A DNA stretch of 64,000 bases from Heterocephalus glaber (GCF_000247695.1 NW_004624795.1:5720686-5784685), one strand, 5' to 3'; positions 44,269 to 53,847 are shown, counted from the first letter of the stretch. Notes: generated by a model from the sequence alone, not told the origin. Numbers and translations: made by a program.

Positions 44269-44698
44269 GTCTCAACTTTTTAGTACTAACTACAATTTAT
44301 TCCTAAGGGATGAGGAAAATTTTTAAAGAAGATTGAAAACTAATCAATGTAAAAGGCATGGAACAATTAGAACATCATCATTTTGCAACAACCAGTGAAT
44401 TAACCGATTCAGGCAAGGACCATCATCCTTTGGTGAAAGGTTGCTGGAAAAGTATAAATGGTGCAGTGCCAGAGTGGTACTGTTCAAGTCGCTAACTACA
44501 AAGGGAAAAACAATATTCTAGGTGAAGAGTATCTGTCACCTAAAACACATGATCAAACCAACATCATCATCAAAGAGAGATGCGGTACCATCAAAGAGAG
44601 AGGGCTGTGATATATTTCTCCTAGTATGATGGAATGAAGAGCAGTATTCTTAGCAAAAATGTTTAATCAGAATCTAAACCTTTAGAATTTAGATCACA

Positions 44699-44816
44699 GC
44701 CAGGCATGGTGGCACACACCAATAATCCCAGCACCTGGGAGGCTGAGACAGGAGGATCTCAAAAGTTCATGGCCAGCCTGGGCTACAAAGCAAGACCCTG
44801 CTTCAAAAAAAAAAAA
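44699..44816 (+). mobile_element. B1 SINE without duplication
   Basis: Single GGGCTACAAAGCAAGACCC unit. GAATTTAGATC on both sides. Confidence 0.94.
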
Positions 44817-44871
44817 GAATTTAGATCTTTATACCAATTTAAGTGTAACACAGGGATAAAGGAGCAAATTA

Positions 44872-44958
44872 GGGCCGGGGATTTAGCTCAGTGGTTTTGG
44901 CGCCTGCCGCGCAAGCACCAAGTCCCAAGTTCAATCCCCGGTACTTAAAAAAAAAAAA
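44872..44958 (+). mobile_element. ID SINE
   Basis: Complete ID ending GGTACTTAAAA. GAGCAAATTA on both sides. Confidence 0.95.
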
Positions 44959-45479
44959 GAGCAAATTAAATGAAACTGTGAGGAAACAACCAGAAAATTT
45001 CCAGAGTGATACATGCTACAACACAAGTGGTCTGGTCTCTTCAAAAAACCCCAATGGTTATGGGTACTAAACTGGGATTTTTAAAAAGACGAAAGAGACA
45101 TGTTTGAAGAAAAAACTATAAGCAGCTAAAAAAGTATCATCTTCAAGGCAACTGAGAAAAGGTGACCATGAACTGAATACTACATAATATTAGGGTTACT
45201 GTTAATTGCCTTAACTGCGACAAGTACTGTAACAACAATTAAGTAAAATAATGACTACTTCAAGGAGACGCATCTGAAGTATTTATGGGGGAAGTGTTGC
45301 GATGACTTGAAATATAAAAATTTATATATTACATATCTAAACACATAGCACATATACACACAAAGCAAATACAGAATACAAACAACTGTTGAATCTAAGT
45401 GATGGTTATAGGGTATTATTGCACTGTCCTTTCTATTTTTATGTATGTTTAAAATTTTTCACTTAAACATTAAAAAAAG

Positions 45480-45595
45480 CAGCTGCTAAGAGCAGCACAC
45501 ACCTGTACTTAGGAGGTTGAGGCAGGAGAATCACAGTTTAAAGCAGCCTGGGAAATTTAGTGAGACCCTGACTCAAAATAAAATGAAATAGACAA
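45480..45595 (+). mobile_element. Proto-B1 SINE
   Basis: GAGGTTGAGGCAGGAGAATCAC, then GCCTGGGAAATTTAGTGAG. Monomer without duplication. Confidence 0.83.
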
Positions 45596-45597
45596 AA

Positions 45598-45745
45598 GAG
45601 TGGTAGCACACGTTTCTATTTCCAGCACTCTGAGAAGCTGAGGCAGGAGGATCACTGCAAATCCGAGGCCACCAGGGCTACACAGTGAGTTCAAGGCCAG
45701 CCTGAACTACACAGTGAAACCCTGTCTCAAAAACCACTAAATAAA
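45598..45745 (+). mobile_element. B1 SINE with 29-bp duplication
   Basis: Two ACTACACAGTGA units, CCCTGTCTC. Head-to-tail with the preceding monomer. Confidence 0.92.
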
Positions 45746-45845
45746 TGAGAGAGTGTGCTGGCTGAATTGATGGTACAACTACACAATGCAATACCTGCCA
45801 TCTTTCAAAAAGGCAGAGATGCTGTATATATATAGTACATGGAAT

Positions 45846-46130
45846 GATCACCAAGGTAAATGAAAAAGCAAAGTGCAGAATAAAAAGCATAGTATCTACT
45901 ATTTGTGTGAAACAAACAGAAAAAAAAATACTAAAGAATATATAGGCTTTGTGTGGGTAGCTGCAGGCTCCCTCTGGAAGGATACACAATATGCTGCTTT
46001 AGGGAGGGCACAAGATGGATGAAAGGGGGTGCCAGAAGACCTGCACTCCCTCACTGTGCACCTTTTGCATTGTTTCATATGTATATACATGTGTTAACCA
46101 TTTTAAAGGGTGATTTTTAAAAACAAGGCT
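45846..46130 (+). mobile_element. Ancient L1 3' UTR fragment
   Basis: AAAGCAAAGTGCAGAATAAAAAG, CTCTGGAAGGATACACAA and ACCTTTTGCATTGTTTCATATG follow an old L1 3' UTR. Confidence 0.55.
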
Positions 46131-46712
46131 CTACACATCAATACGAATTAACAATACTTATCTTAATCCCAAAAGCATTCCATGCCTTTGAACCATCAAA
46201 ACTGTAAATGAGGCCTCAGTGAATCCAACTAGATGAAATGTTTCCACATAAGAACAAAGTATCCTAGATCAGAGAAGACAGGCGTTTATTACCATAATAG
46301 TTTCACTTCTAGATTTTTACCAGAACCTTGATCGAGTCTGAACAATGGGCAATGTTAAATATTATCGATTACCAAATCAGCCACTGTAAAGTTTGCTCTA
46401 AAAGGAGAAGTCACCAAGTTACCAAACAGAAACCAACTCCCGCAACCGTAAGTGTGAAGTTGTTGGAATACTGTCCTCAGTCTTCACACAAGGAAAAGCT
46501 CCAGCTCTTTCCTAGCAACAGAGGACAACAGATGCACCCCAAGTCCCTGTGCTTCCTATCATCTTTTAGCTCCACCTGTGACATGACAACAAGAGATAGC
46601 ACAAAAGGTAGCTGAACCATTTAAAGTCCAGAGCTGATGAAAAAAAATATATATATACATGCATGTCTGTCTGCTTATTTATTTTAAGGCCTAAAAGCAT
46701 GAGATCCTAAAG
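46131..46712. other. Unique sequence
   Basis: No repeat recognised. The 95-codon frame at 46328-46615 is unsupported by splice sites. Confidence 0.4.
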
Positions 46713-46790
46713 TAGGGGTGGCAAACCTATGGCATGCATGCCACAGCAGGCTATTTGTTAGCATTTAAAGTTCACCATCACAGTCCTAGG
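46713..46790 (+). mobile_element. Short hAT-like MITE, copy 2
   Basis: Matches the reverse complement of 8602-8687: GGGGTGGCAAACCTATGGCA, GCATGCCACAGCAGGCT. TCCTAAAG and TCCTAGGA adjoin its ends, a possible decayed 8-bp hAT-type duplication. Confidence 0.58.
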
Positions 46791-47859
46791 ATTAAGAATG
46801 ACAGCCAAAAACAAAATAAAACAAAAAACACCTTGGAAGTAGAAAAGGAAAGCAGAACACGGGGGAAAATAAAAAATAAGGCTAATATGTCCCATTCCCA
46901 GTTCAGCTAGAAGATAAGGTTGGCAAGGATAACTGAAAAACACAGAAAATGTCCCTCCCTTCTCGCTGTGCGCCCCTACAAGAGTTTAGCTATTCATTTC
47001 AACACTATCTGGCAAACGTTTTTGCTAGTAAGAGTTTATCTTTTCTTTCTGATGGTAGAGGTAAGACACAGTCAAGTATCCAAGAATAGCAATACAGGAG
47101 CAAATTAAAGGACCGAGTGTAATCTGCCAATTGAAACCCAGGTCCTAAATCAATGGAATATGATTGAACCTTACATTTATTTTGGTATCTGTCAACGTGA
47201 AAAAAAAATCTCTCATTATTTAAAACCTCCACCAGGTAAGTTATCATTCATCAGTTGTTTCAGGGTGCCTTTGTTTCCACTTGACAGTCACAGGCATCCA
47301 CAATGCACAGAGCTAGAATGAAAGCACTAAGGAAAAAGTTTGACCAAGTACAGGCAAATAGGTCATAGAAAATCGTTAAGACCGGTAAATTAAAATCTGG
47401 ACGTCTTAATTTACAGTTTATGACCTTAAGCCTTAAATTGTGTGCGCTGTTTATCTCTTCTTTATCCAGTGCCGTGAGAGTAATTAAGAATTTTAAGGAA
47501 AGGAATTCCCTTCTTAAGTTTCTTTTCTATGACCCTTAGTCCTTAGCAAGGCTATCAAAATCCCCTGCCAGAATAATTAAATAGGTTGGGGCACCTACTC
47601 CTAAATCTCGGGGAAGTCTGTACTAAAAGAACAGTGTGACGATGGGAGTTGAGAAAGGAAAAGTAATCCTAGAACTAGAAGTTGCAGTGCCAGTTTCAAA
47701 ACAAGGGTCAGCGTGGGACACGTTGGCTCTGGAAGATGTTGGTAGCCCGAGAGTCTCTAGGGCAACAGACTTGAGTAGTGCTTTGTCCTTAAGGCCCTCA
47801 CATAATTTAAATTCTCCCTCTTGGATAGGAACTACAAGCTGGGAAGCAAGTCTAGCCCA
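46791..47859. other. Unique sequence left of the CpG island
   Basis: Repeat-free 1 kb, grading into the GC-rich promoter. A plus-strand consensus donor (CACCAG|GTAAGT at 47236) has no open exon before it that I can support. Confidence 0.4.
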
Positions 47860-47924
47860 CTGCCCGGGAAGAAGTCGGCGCAGTCAGGGAGCTCTTTATT
47901 CCGCAGGTCCCTGCAACACAGCGA

Positions 47925-47936
47925 TGCGCATGCGCC
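47925..47936. promoter_or_regulatory. NRF1-type palindrome 1
   Basis: Reads TGCGCATGCGCC, a perfect match to the NRF1 consensus (YGCGCAYGCGCR) on one strand with one edge base differing on the other. It lies in the CpG island, about 340 bp inside the inferred intron 1 of the leftward transcript, so it may serve an alternative or opposite-strand start. Confidence 0.75.
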
Positions 47937-47975
47937 CGGAGGGCAACGAGCAGGCACCCCGAGCGCGTTCATACT

Positions 47976-47987
47976 CGCGCATGCGCA
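47976..47987. promoter_or_regulatory. NRF1-type palindrome 2
   Basis: Reads CGCGCATGCGCA, again a full NRF1 consensus. It starts 51 bp from the first palindrome, about five helical turns away, so dimers bound at the two sites would face the same side of the helix. Confidence 0.75.
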
Positions 47988-48028
47988 GTCACCCATCTCG
48001 CCGCAGGCGACAGCTCACTATTTGGCAA

Positions 48029-48058
48029 GGGGGATGGGGCTGGGCGGTGATGGGGGGG
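48029..48058 (+). promoter_or_regulatory. G-quadruplex motif
   Basis: Four plus-strand G-runs of 5, 4, 3 and 7 are separated by loops of 2, 2 and 7 bases, matching the G3+N1-7 rule. It sits between the NRF1 palindromes and the first-exon donor. The G-rich strand is the template for a leftward transcript. Folding in vivo is inferred. Confidence 0.55.
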
Positions 48059-48279
48059 CTGGAGTTAGGGGGCGCGTTTGTGTCTCCTGAATGCTTGGGA
48101 TAGGGAGAAGGGACGGTGAACTAGGTTCTGGCATTCGCAGGCCACGTAATCCGAGTGTAGGAAATGGGGCAGAGAAGACCGTGTGCGGAGGGGGTAGTGG
48201 GGTCAGTCACCTCTCAAGAGAGGCGCCCCCCAACCCGACAGGACATCCTCCGCCCTCAACTCTCCTCCCTCCAACTCAC

Positions 48280-48331
48280 CTGAGAGCGGCGGCGACAGCT
48301 GCTGGTCCCCGTCCCCCTGCGCTCGCCTCAT
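48280..48331 (-). CDS. Candidate first coding exon (partial), unknown gene
   Basis: On the minus strand an ATG at 48331-48329, with A at -3, opens a frame reading MRRAQGDGDQQLSPPLS plus one extra base. It ends exactly at a consensus donor (CAG followed by GTGAGT), so the exon leaves in phase 1. It lies inside the CpG island, where a first exon is expected. The peptide is short, Gln/Asp/Pro-rich and has no domain I recognise. I do not know the gene. The splice donor is stronger evidence than the reading frame: exon 1 could be wholly 5' UTR and this ATG a chance or upstream ORF. The next in-phase exon was not found with confidence in the 48 kb to the left, which is common for a long first intron. 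Confidence 0.35.
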
Positions 48332-48391
48332 ACTGTCCGCAACATCCGGGACCTGCGGGACCGCCGATACACAAATACACACTCGGAGCGC

Positions 48392-48457
48392 GCACACTCA
48401 CACACACATACACACACACACACACACACACATACACACACACACCCCGACACACAC
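48392..48457. repeat. (CA)n microsatellite within the promoter
   Basis: An interrupted CA tract about 65 bp long, with TA and CC interruptions. It lies 60-125 bp upstream of the candidate start codon on the minus strand, where it reads (TG)n. Depending on the true start site it is in the core promoter or the 5' UTR. Confidence 0.9.
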
Positions 48458-48602
48458 CGGCCAGGCGTCCTGGCGTCAGCACGTCGACGCAGCGAGCGCG
48501 TACCCGCCGGCCCCTCCCCGCGCGGCCTCCTCCTCCCGCCCCCCTCCCGCACCGTTCCCGCCCCTCCTCCCTCGGCCTCGAGACCCCGCCTACCTTCCCT
48601 AC

Positions 48603-48612
48603 TGCGCACGCG
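48603..48612. promoter_or_regulatory. NRF1-like half palindrome
   Basis: Reads TGCGCACGCG at the upstream edge of the island relative to the leftward transcript, the usual place for an activating NRF1 site. One side of the palindrome is imperfect. Confidence 0.5.
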
Positions 48613-48894
48613 TCCTGTCCCGGGGCCCAGCCAGGAACTGGGGATTTGAGGGGAGGGAGGGGCCTGAGAGAAAGAGGCGGGAACTCGGAGGGGGTCGCGT
48701 GCAGGGCGCAGGAGCCTGCCCCGAGGTGCGAGGACCCAATAGAGGCACCAAGTCCAGGGTCCAGGTGGGCGGCAGAACAATAAAGATGTTTTGTTTCTGG
48801 AGCTTATGTTTGCGAGGCGTTTATAGATTACTAACGCCTTTTACATGGATAACCCTTTTTAAAAAAATCCTGTCGGTGTAATGTTTTTTAATTT

Positions 48895-49013
48895 AGCCAG
48901 ACATGGGACACACTACTATAATCCCAGAGTTTAGGAGGCTGAGGTAGAAGGATGGCCGTGAGTTCGAGGCCAGCCTAGATTACCTTCAAAGCCAGCCTGA
49001 CCTGTCTCAAAAG
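48895..49013 (+). mobile_element. B1 SINE
   Basis: Diverged B1: AGCCAGACATGGGACACACT, GGCCAGCCTAGATTACCTTC, AGCCAGCCTGACCTGTCTC. Confidence 0.9.
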
Positions 49014-49511
49014 AAATTTTTTTTAAAACTTTCTAATACTAGAGACTCTTTAGAGTACCATTTAAAAATTACCATTTGGAAAAAATAAAAATTAGCGTTT
49101 GGAAATAAAACCCATTCTTTCCAGAGAAGGCAAGGTGTATAGGTGGGCTAACCAAAAGGAAGCTGATTTGGTGACGATTTGTTGTCTTGGACACCTGGGT
49201 CCCCCGTCTGCCTCACATTTTAGCTCCCGTGGGTCATAAGAGATTCTTGTGTTGAATAAAAGTCTCAAAACAGCTTGGCCCTGAATGGAAAAAAAAAAAA
49301 GTTGTCTCCGTATTTTAGTACTAATGTCAGTGACAGAATATTTGTTGTTGCTATGAGTTCTTTAGCTTAAGCTTTCAAAAATTATTCCTAAATGAAAAAA
49401 TAAAATGATTCCTACTGAATCAGTCAATCCAGAAGTAGTGCTCTTTTTCCTACTGAGGTAGTATCACACATCCACAACTCACAGAGCATTGGACACAAAA
49501 GAACAACCCAG
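49014..49511. other. Unique AT-rich sequence
   Basis: No feature recognised. Confidence 0.35.
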
Positions 49512-49593
49512 CGCCGGGGATTTAGCTCAGTGGTTCCGATGTCTGCCTTGAAAGCTCAAGGTCCCGAGTTCGATCCCTGGTACCAAAAAAAAA
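49512..49593 (+). mobile_element. ID SINE
   Basis: Complete ID with an A9 tail. Confidence 0.94.
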
Positions 49594-50113
49594 GAGAGCC
49601 CTCGGGCTAAGAGGTAAGTGTGTGGGCCCTGCCTTGGGAACAGCTTCCAGGAGCCTGCTGCCTGCCAGGCCTGTGGGACTGTCTCCAGGAAACAGTGCTC
49701 CCTGTCCCCTGCCACATGTGTCCTGGCGCCAGGTGGCTGGTGAGCCTGTTCAGCAGGGAAGGTTGGCAGCCATGAGCAAAGCCGCTGGGCTTTGGAGAGA
49801 AACCCAACGGTGCCAGGGTGCATTCCCCAGGCTCTCGACTGCAGAAGCAGACCCTAGGATCCCTCTGCTTAAAATGTTCTAGGACTCAAAAACAAAACAC
49901 TCCCAACTCCTAGAGCATGCACAACCCATATTTCAGCCCAAATGATACAGTTTTAAAATGGAAACTAAATTCTACAATGATAGTGTGCCTGCTTCCACTT
50001 CAAACCAAAAGAACTTTGGTCACCTGTTAGGCAGATGCATGAAACTGTCTGGTCAGACTACCATTCACTGTGAACATTCACTCATCGAAACTCAGCAAGG
50101 TTTTATGTTCTTT
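49594..50113. other. Unique sequence
   Basis: Moderately GC-rich at 49600-49850, then AT-rich. No exon supported. Confidence 0.35.
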
Positions 50114-50129
50114 TAGAAATTCAGAATGC

Positions 50130-50231
50130 TGGGCTGGGCTGGGTGGGGGTGTGGGGGTTTAGCTCAGTGGTTTTTTTGCCACCTGCTGCGCAAGCACAAG
50201 TACCCAAGTTCAATATCCGGTACCAAAAAAA
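50130..50231 (+). mobile_element. ID SINE with expanded G-rich 5' end
   Basis: The normal GGGGCTGGGG start is expanded to GGGCTGGGCTGGGTGGGGGT plus more G. The rest carries the CTGCGC marker. AAATTCAGAATGC on both sides. Confidence 0.92.
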
Positions 50232-50690
50232 ATTCAGAATGCCTCAGAGGCAAGCCAGTAACCAGTTCTAAGTAGCCTGTTCCTGGTCTCACTGAGCCTG
50301 TTCAGTTACCTGTTCTCTTCCCCTTAGATTTCACAGGAAGGCAGGGAAGGAAGAAAAAGTCCTCAGGGAAAGGGGATGTTGAAGGGGGACAGAAAGAGGG
50401 AACTAGAGGCAGGGCCTTTAGCTTCCTCACCACTCAAGCTAATCCTCTCACTTTAGCCAGACTCTGCCCAGGATCTGGGAGAGGACTCCTTGGCCCAGGG
50501 GAATCTGTGCCAGTAGCTGGTCTGGGGTGGGCCTGAATCCCCAGCGGTCTGAAATGGCAAAGCGGTCCCATGTCCATCAGCACACTAAGGCTCCCTTCTC
50601 CTGCAGGGACTGGCCACCCACCTGAGATGTGATCCTACCAGCCTCTGAACAGAGGACTTTGATTTGGTGTGGATCTGATTAAATGATTGT
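50232..50690. other. Unique sequence
   Basis: Moderately GC-rich, no feature recognised. Confidence 0.35.
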
Positions 50691-51200
50691 AGATGTCCTT
50701 GGAACACTATGTGGAAGAATTTTAAACAGCTTCTCCTTTTTAATATGCACTTCCTCTTTGGTTTTAATTATTTTGTTCCTACATTTTCCCTTTCAATTTA
50801 CTAAAATCTAGAAATGTAATTAGAGCAGAGGCTGAGCTCAGAGAAAGCTGCCAGGATTTCTACAGCATGATTAAATACACCAGGCATCCCTTTAGTGTGG
50901 GACTGAAAAATAGGATTCTCATTATTATCTTTTCTTATCCAGGAAAGAATCGGCACCACGTACAGATACGGATTTATTGAAAATGCAGCACTAATTAAAA
51001 ACTCACGCAGCCTCTTGACGAGGTTTGGGTAAGAAAAAAAACTTGCAGTTATTTAATTATTTCCTCCATTTAATGTTTTGTTGTTATAACCACAACAAGC
51101 AAGAAGCCCTCCTTGGCCCTCTCTCCTCCAAATAAAATTCTTTTCTCCTCATGAGGGACTTAATAAGGCTTTTATCTATGCAACAACAATCGAGTTTACA
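50691..51200. promoter_or_regulatory. Candidate conserved non-coding block
   Basis: Repeat-free, AT-rich with TAATTA/GATTAAAT homeobox-type cores (for example 50816-50823, 50868-50874 and 50992-50999), 2.2 kb upstream of the CpG island. It contains the exon-like unit at 50943-51028. Composition resembles vertebrate enhancers, but conservation cannot be tested here. Confidence 0.3.
50943..51028 (+). other. Candidate plus-strand exon
   Basis: A very good acceptor (ATTATCTTTTCTTATCCAG) and a GTAAGA donor enclose 86 bp. Only frame 1 is open, reading ERIGTTYRYGFIENAALIKN and continuing eight more codons, with the donor in phase 2. I recognise no family. It could belong to a transcript diverging from the CpG island, or be chance splice motifs. 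Confidence 0.22.
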
Positions 51201-51631
51201 ATGGCACCAATTCAATTCACTGCTCCTTGTGATGGTAGGAGACAGGCAGAACTCATTTTCTTAATCCAAAACACAAATGACAAAGTGTTCATGGGCCATC
51301 ATGAGCCAGATCTAGGCAAGGGATCTGTCCCCAAAGACCTTGAGATGGCTGGAATTTATTTATTCTGCCAAGGAGGATCTTTGGCTCCATTCTCTAGTCC
51401 AGTAAGCAAAGGCACAGTCATGTGGGGTGTTTGCTGATAATGATGATAAACAAAGTCTAAAGCAAACCCTCTTTTGAAGCTGTAGGAGAGGTATAGGCAG
51501 GCAGGACTAAATAGGAGATAAGGACAAACCCTTGTTTTGGTTGTCTGCTCTTTAGGAGGCTAAATTTTTCTTTGTACTGTGCTTCCATTGGTCTATCAAT
51601 GATCAATTTTCTTTTTTTGCATGGGAGCGGT
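51201..51631. other. Unique sequence
   Basis: No recognised repeat. A plus-strand 78-codon frame at 51201-51437 has no splice support. Confidence 0.35.
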
Positions 51632-51734
51632 CTGAGACAGGGTCTTGATATGCAGTTCAAGATGGTCTTGAACTCACTATGTAGCCCAGGCTGCTGACGA
51701 TCCTCCTGCCTCAGCCTCCCACCGTGCCTGGCTC
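51632..51734 (-). mobile_element. B1 SINE fragment
   Basis: Reverse B1, two units partly present, with the right end deleted (TCAGCCTCCCACCGTGCC). Confidence 0.88.
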
Positions 51735-51845
51735 ATTTATCTTTAAAATGGGTCTAAAAATTACCTGAAATCATTACTTCAAGATAAATTTTAGAAGGTT
51801 AATATTTGTTTTTAACAAAGACTATATCACCAAGAGTAGAGTGTA

Positions 51846-51934
51846 TTTATTTATTTATTTATTTATTTTTTGTACACTCGGGTCCTTGTGTTTGCGCAGC
51901 AGGCGGTGAAACCACTGAGCTAAATCCCTGGCCC
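51846..51934 (-). mobile_element. ID SINE with internal deletion
   Basis: Reverse ID missing the GGGGATCGAAC part of the B-box region. Tail is (ATTT)n. AGAGTGTATTTATT on both sides. Confidence 0.92.
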
Positions 51935-52425
51935 AGAGTGTATTTATTATTATGAATTACTTTCAGTGGAAGTTTTTTGGTCCTATTCTGACTAGCATTG
52001 ATTTGCCACCTATTAGCATTTACTCAAAAAATAACATTTACCCAAAAGTAGGTAATTAGCTTAGCAAAAACAAAAGTTTTCTTCTGCCTCCACTCAAATA
52101 GGAATTACTTTGGATTTTAAAATTTTAGATTATCCTTGCCATGGCTCTACTTGATCAAGGTGAATTGATTTCAAATGAAAGTTTACTCTACGTTAGAATC
52201 CCATTTTTATAAAAGGAATTTAATCTAAAATTCAATTACAGAAGATCTCTGCCAAAGTGAAAAGTCAACTGGCACTTACTGAACGCTCTCTGGCACACGG
52301 CTCTCCCAGGTACTCTGGATGAGTCAGGGGAAATAGAACCATTGTCCCTACCCACAGACTTTTCAGTACAGAACAAAAGCATTTTTATAACTGGAAGGAA
52401 CTTTGAAGAGTCTGTAATCCAGTGG
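51935..52425. other. Unique sequence
   Basis: No feature recognised. Confidence 0.35.
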
Positions 52426-52431
52426 CTTTAT

Positions 52432-52540
52432 GTTTTTATTTTTATTTATTTTAAAAAAAAATTTTTGGTACTGGGGATCGAACTCAAGACCTTGCACTTT
52501 CGAGGCAGGCGGTGGAACCACTGAGCTAAATCTCTGGCCC
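52432..52540 (-). mobile_element. ID SINE
   Basis: Complete reverse ID with an irregular T/A tail of about 35 bp. CAGTGGCTTTA on both sides. Confidence 0.94.
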
Positions 52541-52620
52541 TCAGTGGCTTTAAAATGATGGGGTTTCTGACCCTTTGGGCTACTGTGGATTTGTCCAGGG
52601 GCTTTAAGGGAGAGAAGAAC

Positions 52621-52775
52621 TGCTGGGCACGGTAACACACACCTGTGATCCCAGCACTATGAAAGGCTGCGGCAGGAGGATCACTGGGAGTTTGAGGCCA
52701 GCCTGGGCTACGTAGTGAGTTCAAGGCCAGCCTGAATTACAGAGTGAGACCCTGACTCAAAAGACAAAATAAACA
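52621..52775 (+). mobile_element. B1 SINE with 29-bp duplication
   Basis: CTGGGCACGGTAACACACACC, two units, CCCTGACTC. Confidence 0.95.
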
Positions 52776-52859
52776 AAACAGGAAGAGAGGGGACCAATAG
52801 GGAAAAGCAGGCCAAGCCCACAAACCTGGTTCTTCCCAGTCGTTCAGGTCAGAAGTCGG

Positions 52860-53690
52860 GCACCATCCCTGGTTCCCCTGGTGCCCTCTGCTCCATCAGG
52901 AATTCCCATAAATCCAAGTTTCAAAGTATCTCTTGACTCCATTGACTTCCCTCCGTCTCTCCTGTCCCCTTAGGGTTCTAGCCACCATCCTCTTCTGTGT
53001 GTTCCACAGAAAGGGGTTCCTGGTCAGTCTTTCGAATCCTTCACGTGACCCTTAATCCCTTCTTCACTTAGCAACCAGGGCATTCTAAAATTCAAATCAG
53101 AGGCCAGGCTGGACGTAGTGGTGCGCACCTGTCATCCCAGCATTCGGGAGACTGTGGCAGGAGGATCATTGTGAGTTCAAGGCCAGCCTGGGCTACATAG
53201 TGAGAGGTTGTCTCCAGAAAAACCAAAACAAACAAAATTCAAGTCAGACCATGTTGCAACCCTGCTTAAAATCTTTGTACCAAGCTATTGTACCAAGAAT
53301 GAAATCCAGAGTTCTTACTCCCAACTACAGGAGCTCAGCCTCATGTTCAGTCCTGTCACGATGCTCTGTTGCCTGTCTTTGTTCCAGCCACATCAGTTAT
53401 CTGTATGTTTCTAGAACTCATCTTTTAGGTCTCAGCCTAATCTCATCCTCTTACGCCACACCCTGTTCATAATCAAAACCTGTTATTCCCTATCATGGAA
53501 CTCTGTTCACCACCTTTAAACACTAACAACAATTTGTAATTGTTTTCTGTATTCCTTTGTATACAGTTAGTCTCCCCTACTGGACCGTGAACTCTCTAAA
53601 GACAGGGACCTATTTGTTCTCCATTATATCCAGCAGGATATGTGTCCAATCTGACACAAGGACAGAAGTGATTGGTTCAAATGAATGCAT
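52860..53690 (+). mobile_element. L2 fragment split by B1
   Basis: L2 order from CCACCATCCTCTTCTG through TTCAAATCAGA, the B1 at 53104, then CAGACCATGTTGCAACCCTGC, AATGAAATCCAGAGTTC and AAGACAGGGACCTATTTG. Confidence 0.76.
53104..53235 (+). mobile_element. B1 SINE without duplication nested in L2
   Basis: Single GGGCTACATAGTGAGAGG unit. AAATTCAAATCAGA and AAATTCAAGTCAGA flank it. Confidence 0.94.
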
Positions 53691-53735
53691 GGATGAATGG
53701 ATAGATGGATAGATGGGTGGATGGATGGATGTGTT
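53683..53735. repeat. (ATGG/ATAG)n microsatellite
   Basis: About 13 imperfect GATGGAT-type tetranucleotide units. Confidence 0.9.
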
Positions 53736-53847
53736 ACAGAACCTTGTCTGGAATGTCAAAGAAGACTTGGGCAAAGATTAAAGCATGAATGGAAGGTTCG
53801 TGGACAAAGAGGATGAAGACAGCAAATGGGAAAGAAGAACAGACCAG

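Larger units (their letters stand above)
44330..45478 (+). mobile_element. Ancient interspersed repeat, unclassified
   Basis: The segments around ACATCATCATTTTGCAACAA, GTGCAGTGCCAGAGTGG, AGAGATGCGGTACCATCAAA, CTGAAGTATTTATGGGGGAAG and GTTGAATCTAAGTGATGG look like a known kind of old mammalian dispersed repeat ending in an L1-like tail. A B1 (44699) and an ID (44872) interrupt it. Family not assigned. Confidence 0.42.
47860..48740. promoter_or_regulatory. CpG-island promoter
   Basis: This is the only stretch in the window dense in CG dinucleotides and GC-rich throughout. It contains two perfect palindromic NRF1-type motifs (47925-47936 and 47976-47987), a third NRF1-like motif (48603-48612), GC boxes around 48535-48567, and no clear TATA box. 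A consensus splice donor on the minus strand (intron begins at 48279) indicates a first exon read leftwards. Such TATA-less, NRF1/Sp1-rich islands typically drive housekeeping genes and are often bidirectional, so a plus-strand transcript is possible. The island status is directly visible. Promoter activity and direction are inferred. Confidence 0.85.

Noticed and set aside
48328..48780. 150-codon minus-strand frame upstream of the candidate ATG
   Set aside because: It runs through the (TG)n tract as Cys-Val repeats. The low-complexity translation is not protein-like.
48091..48783. 230-codon plus-strand frame over the CpG island (and the 155-codon frame at 47636-48103)
   Set aside because: It reads through the CA microsatellite and GC-rich promoter, is Pro/Thr/Arg-biased, and conflicts with the minus-strand donor. 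Long frames are expected by chance where stop codons are GC-depleted.
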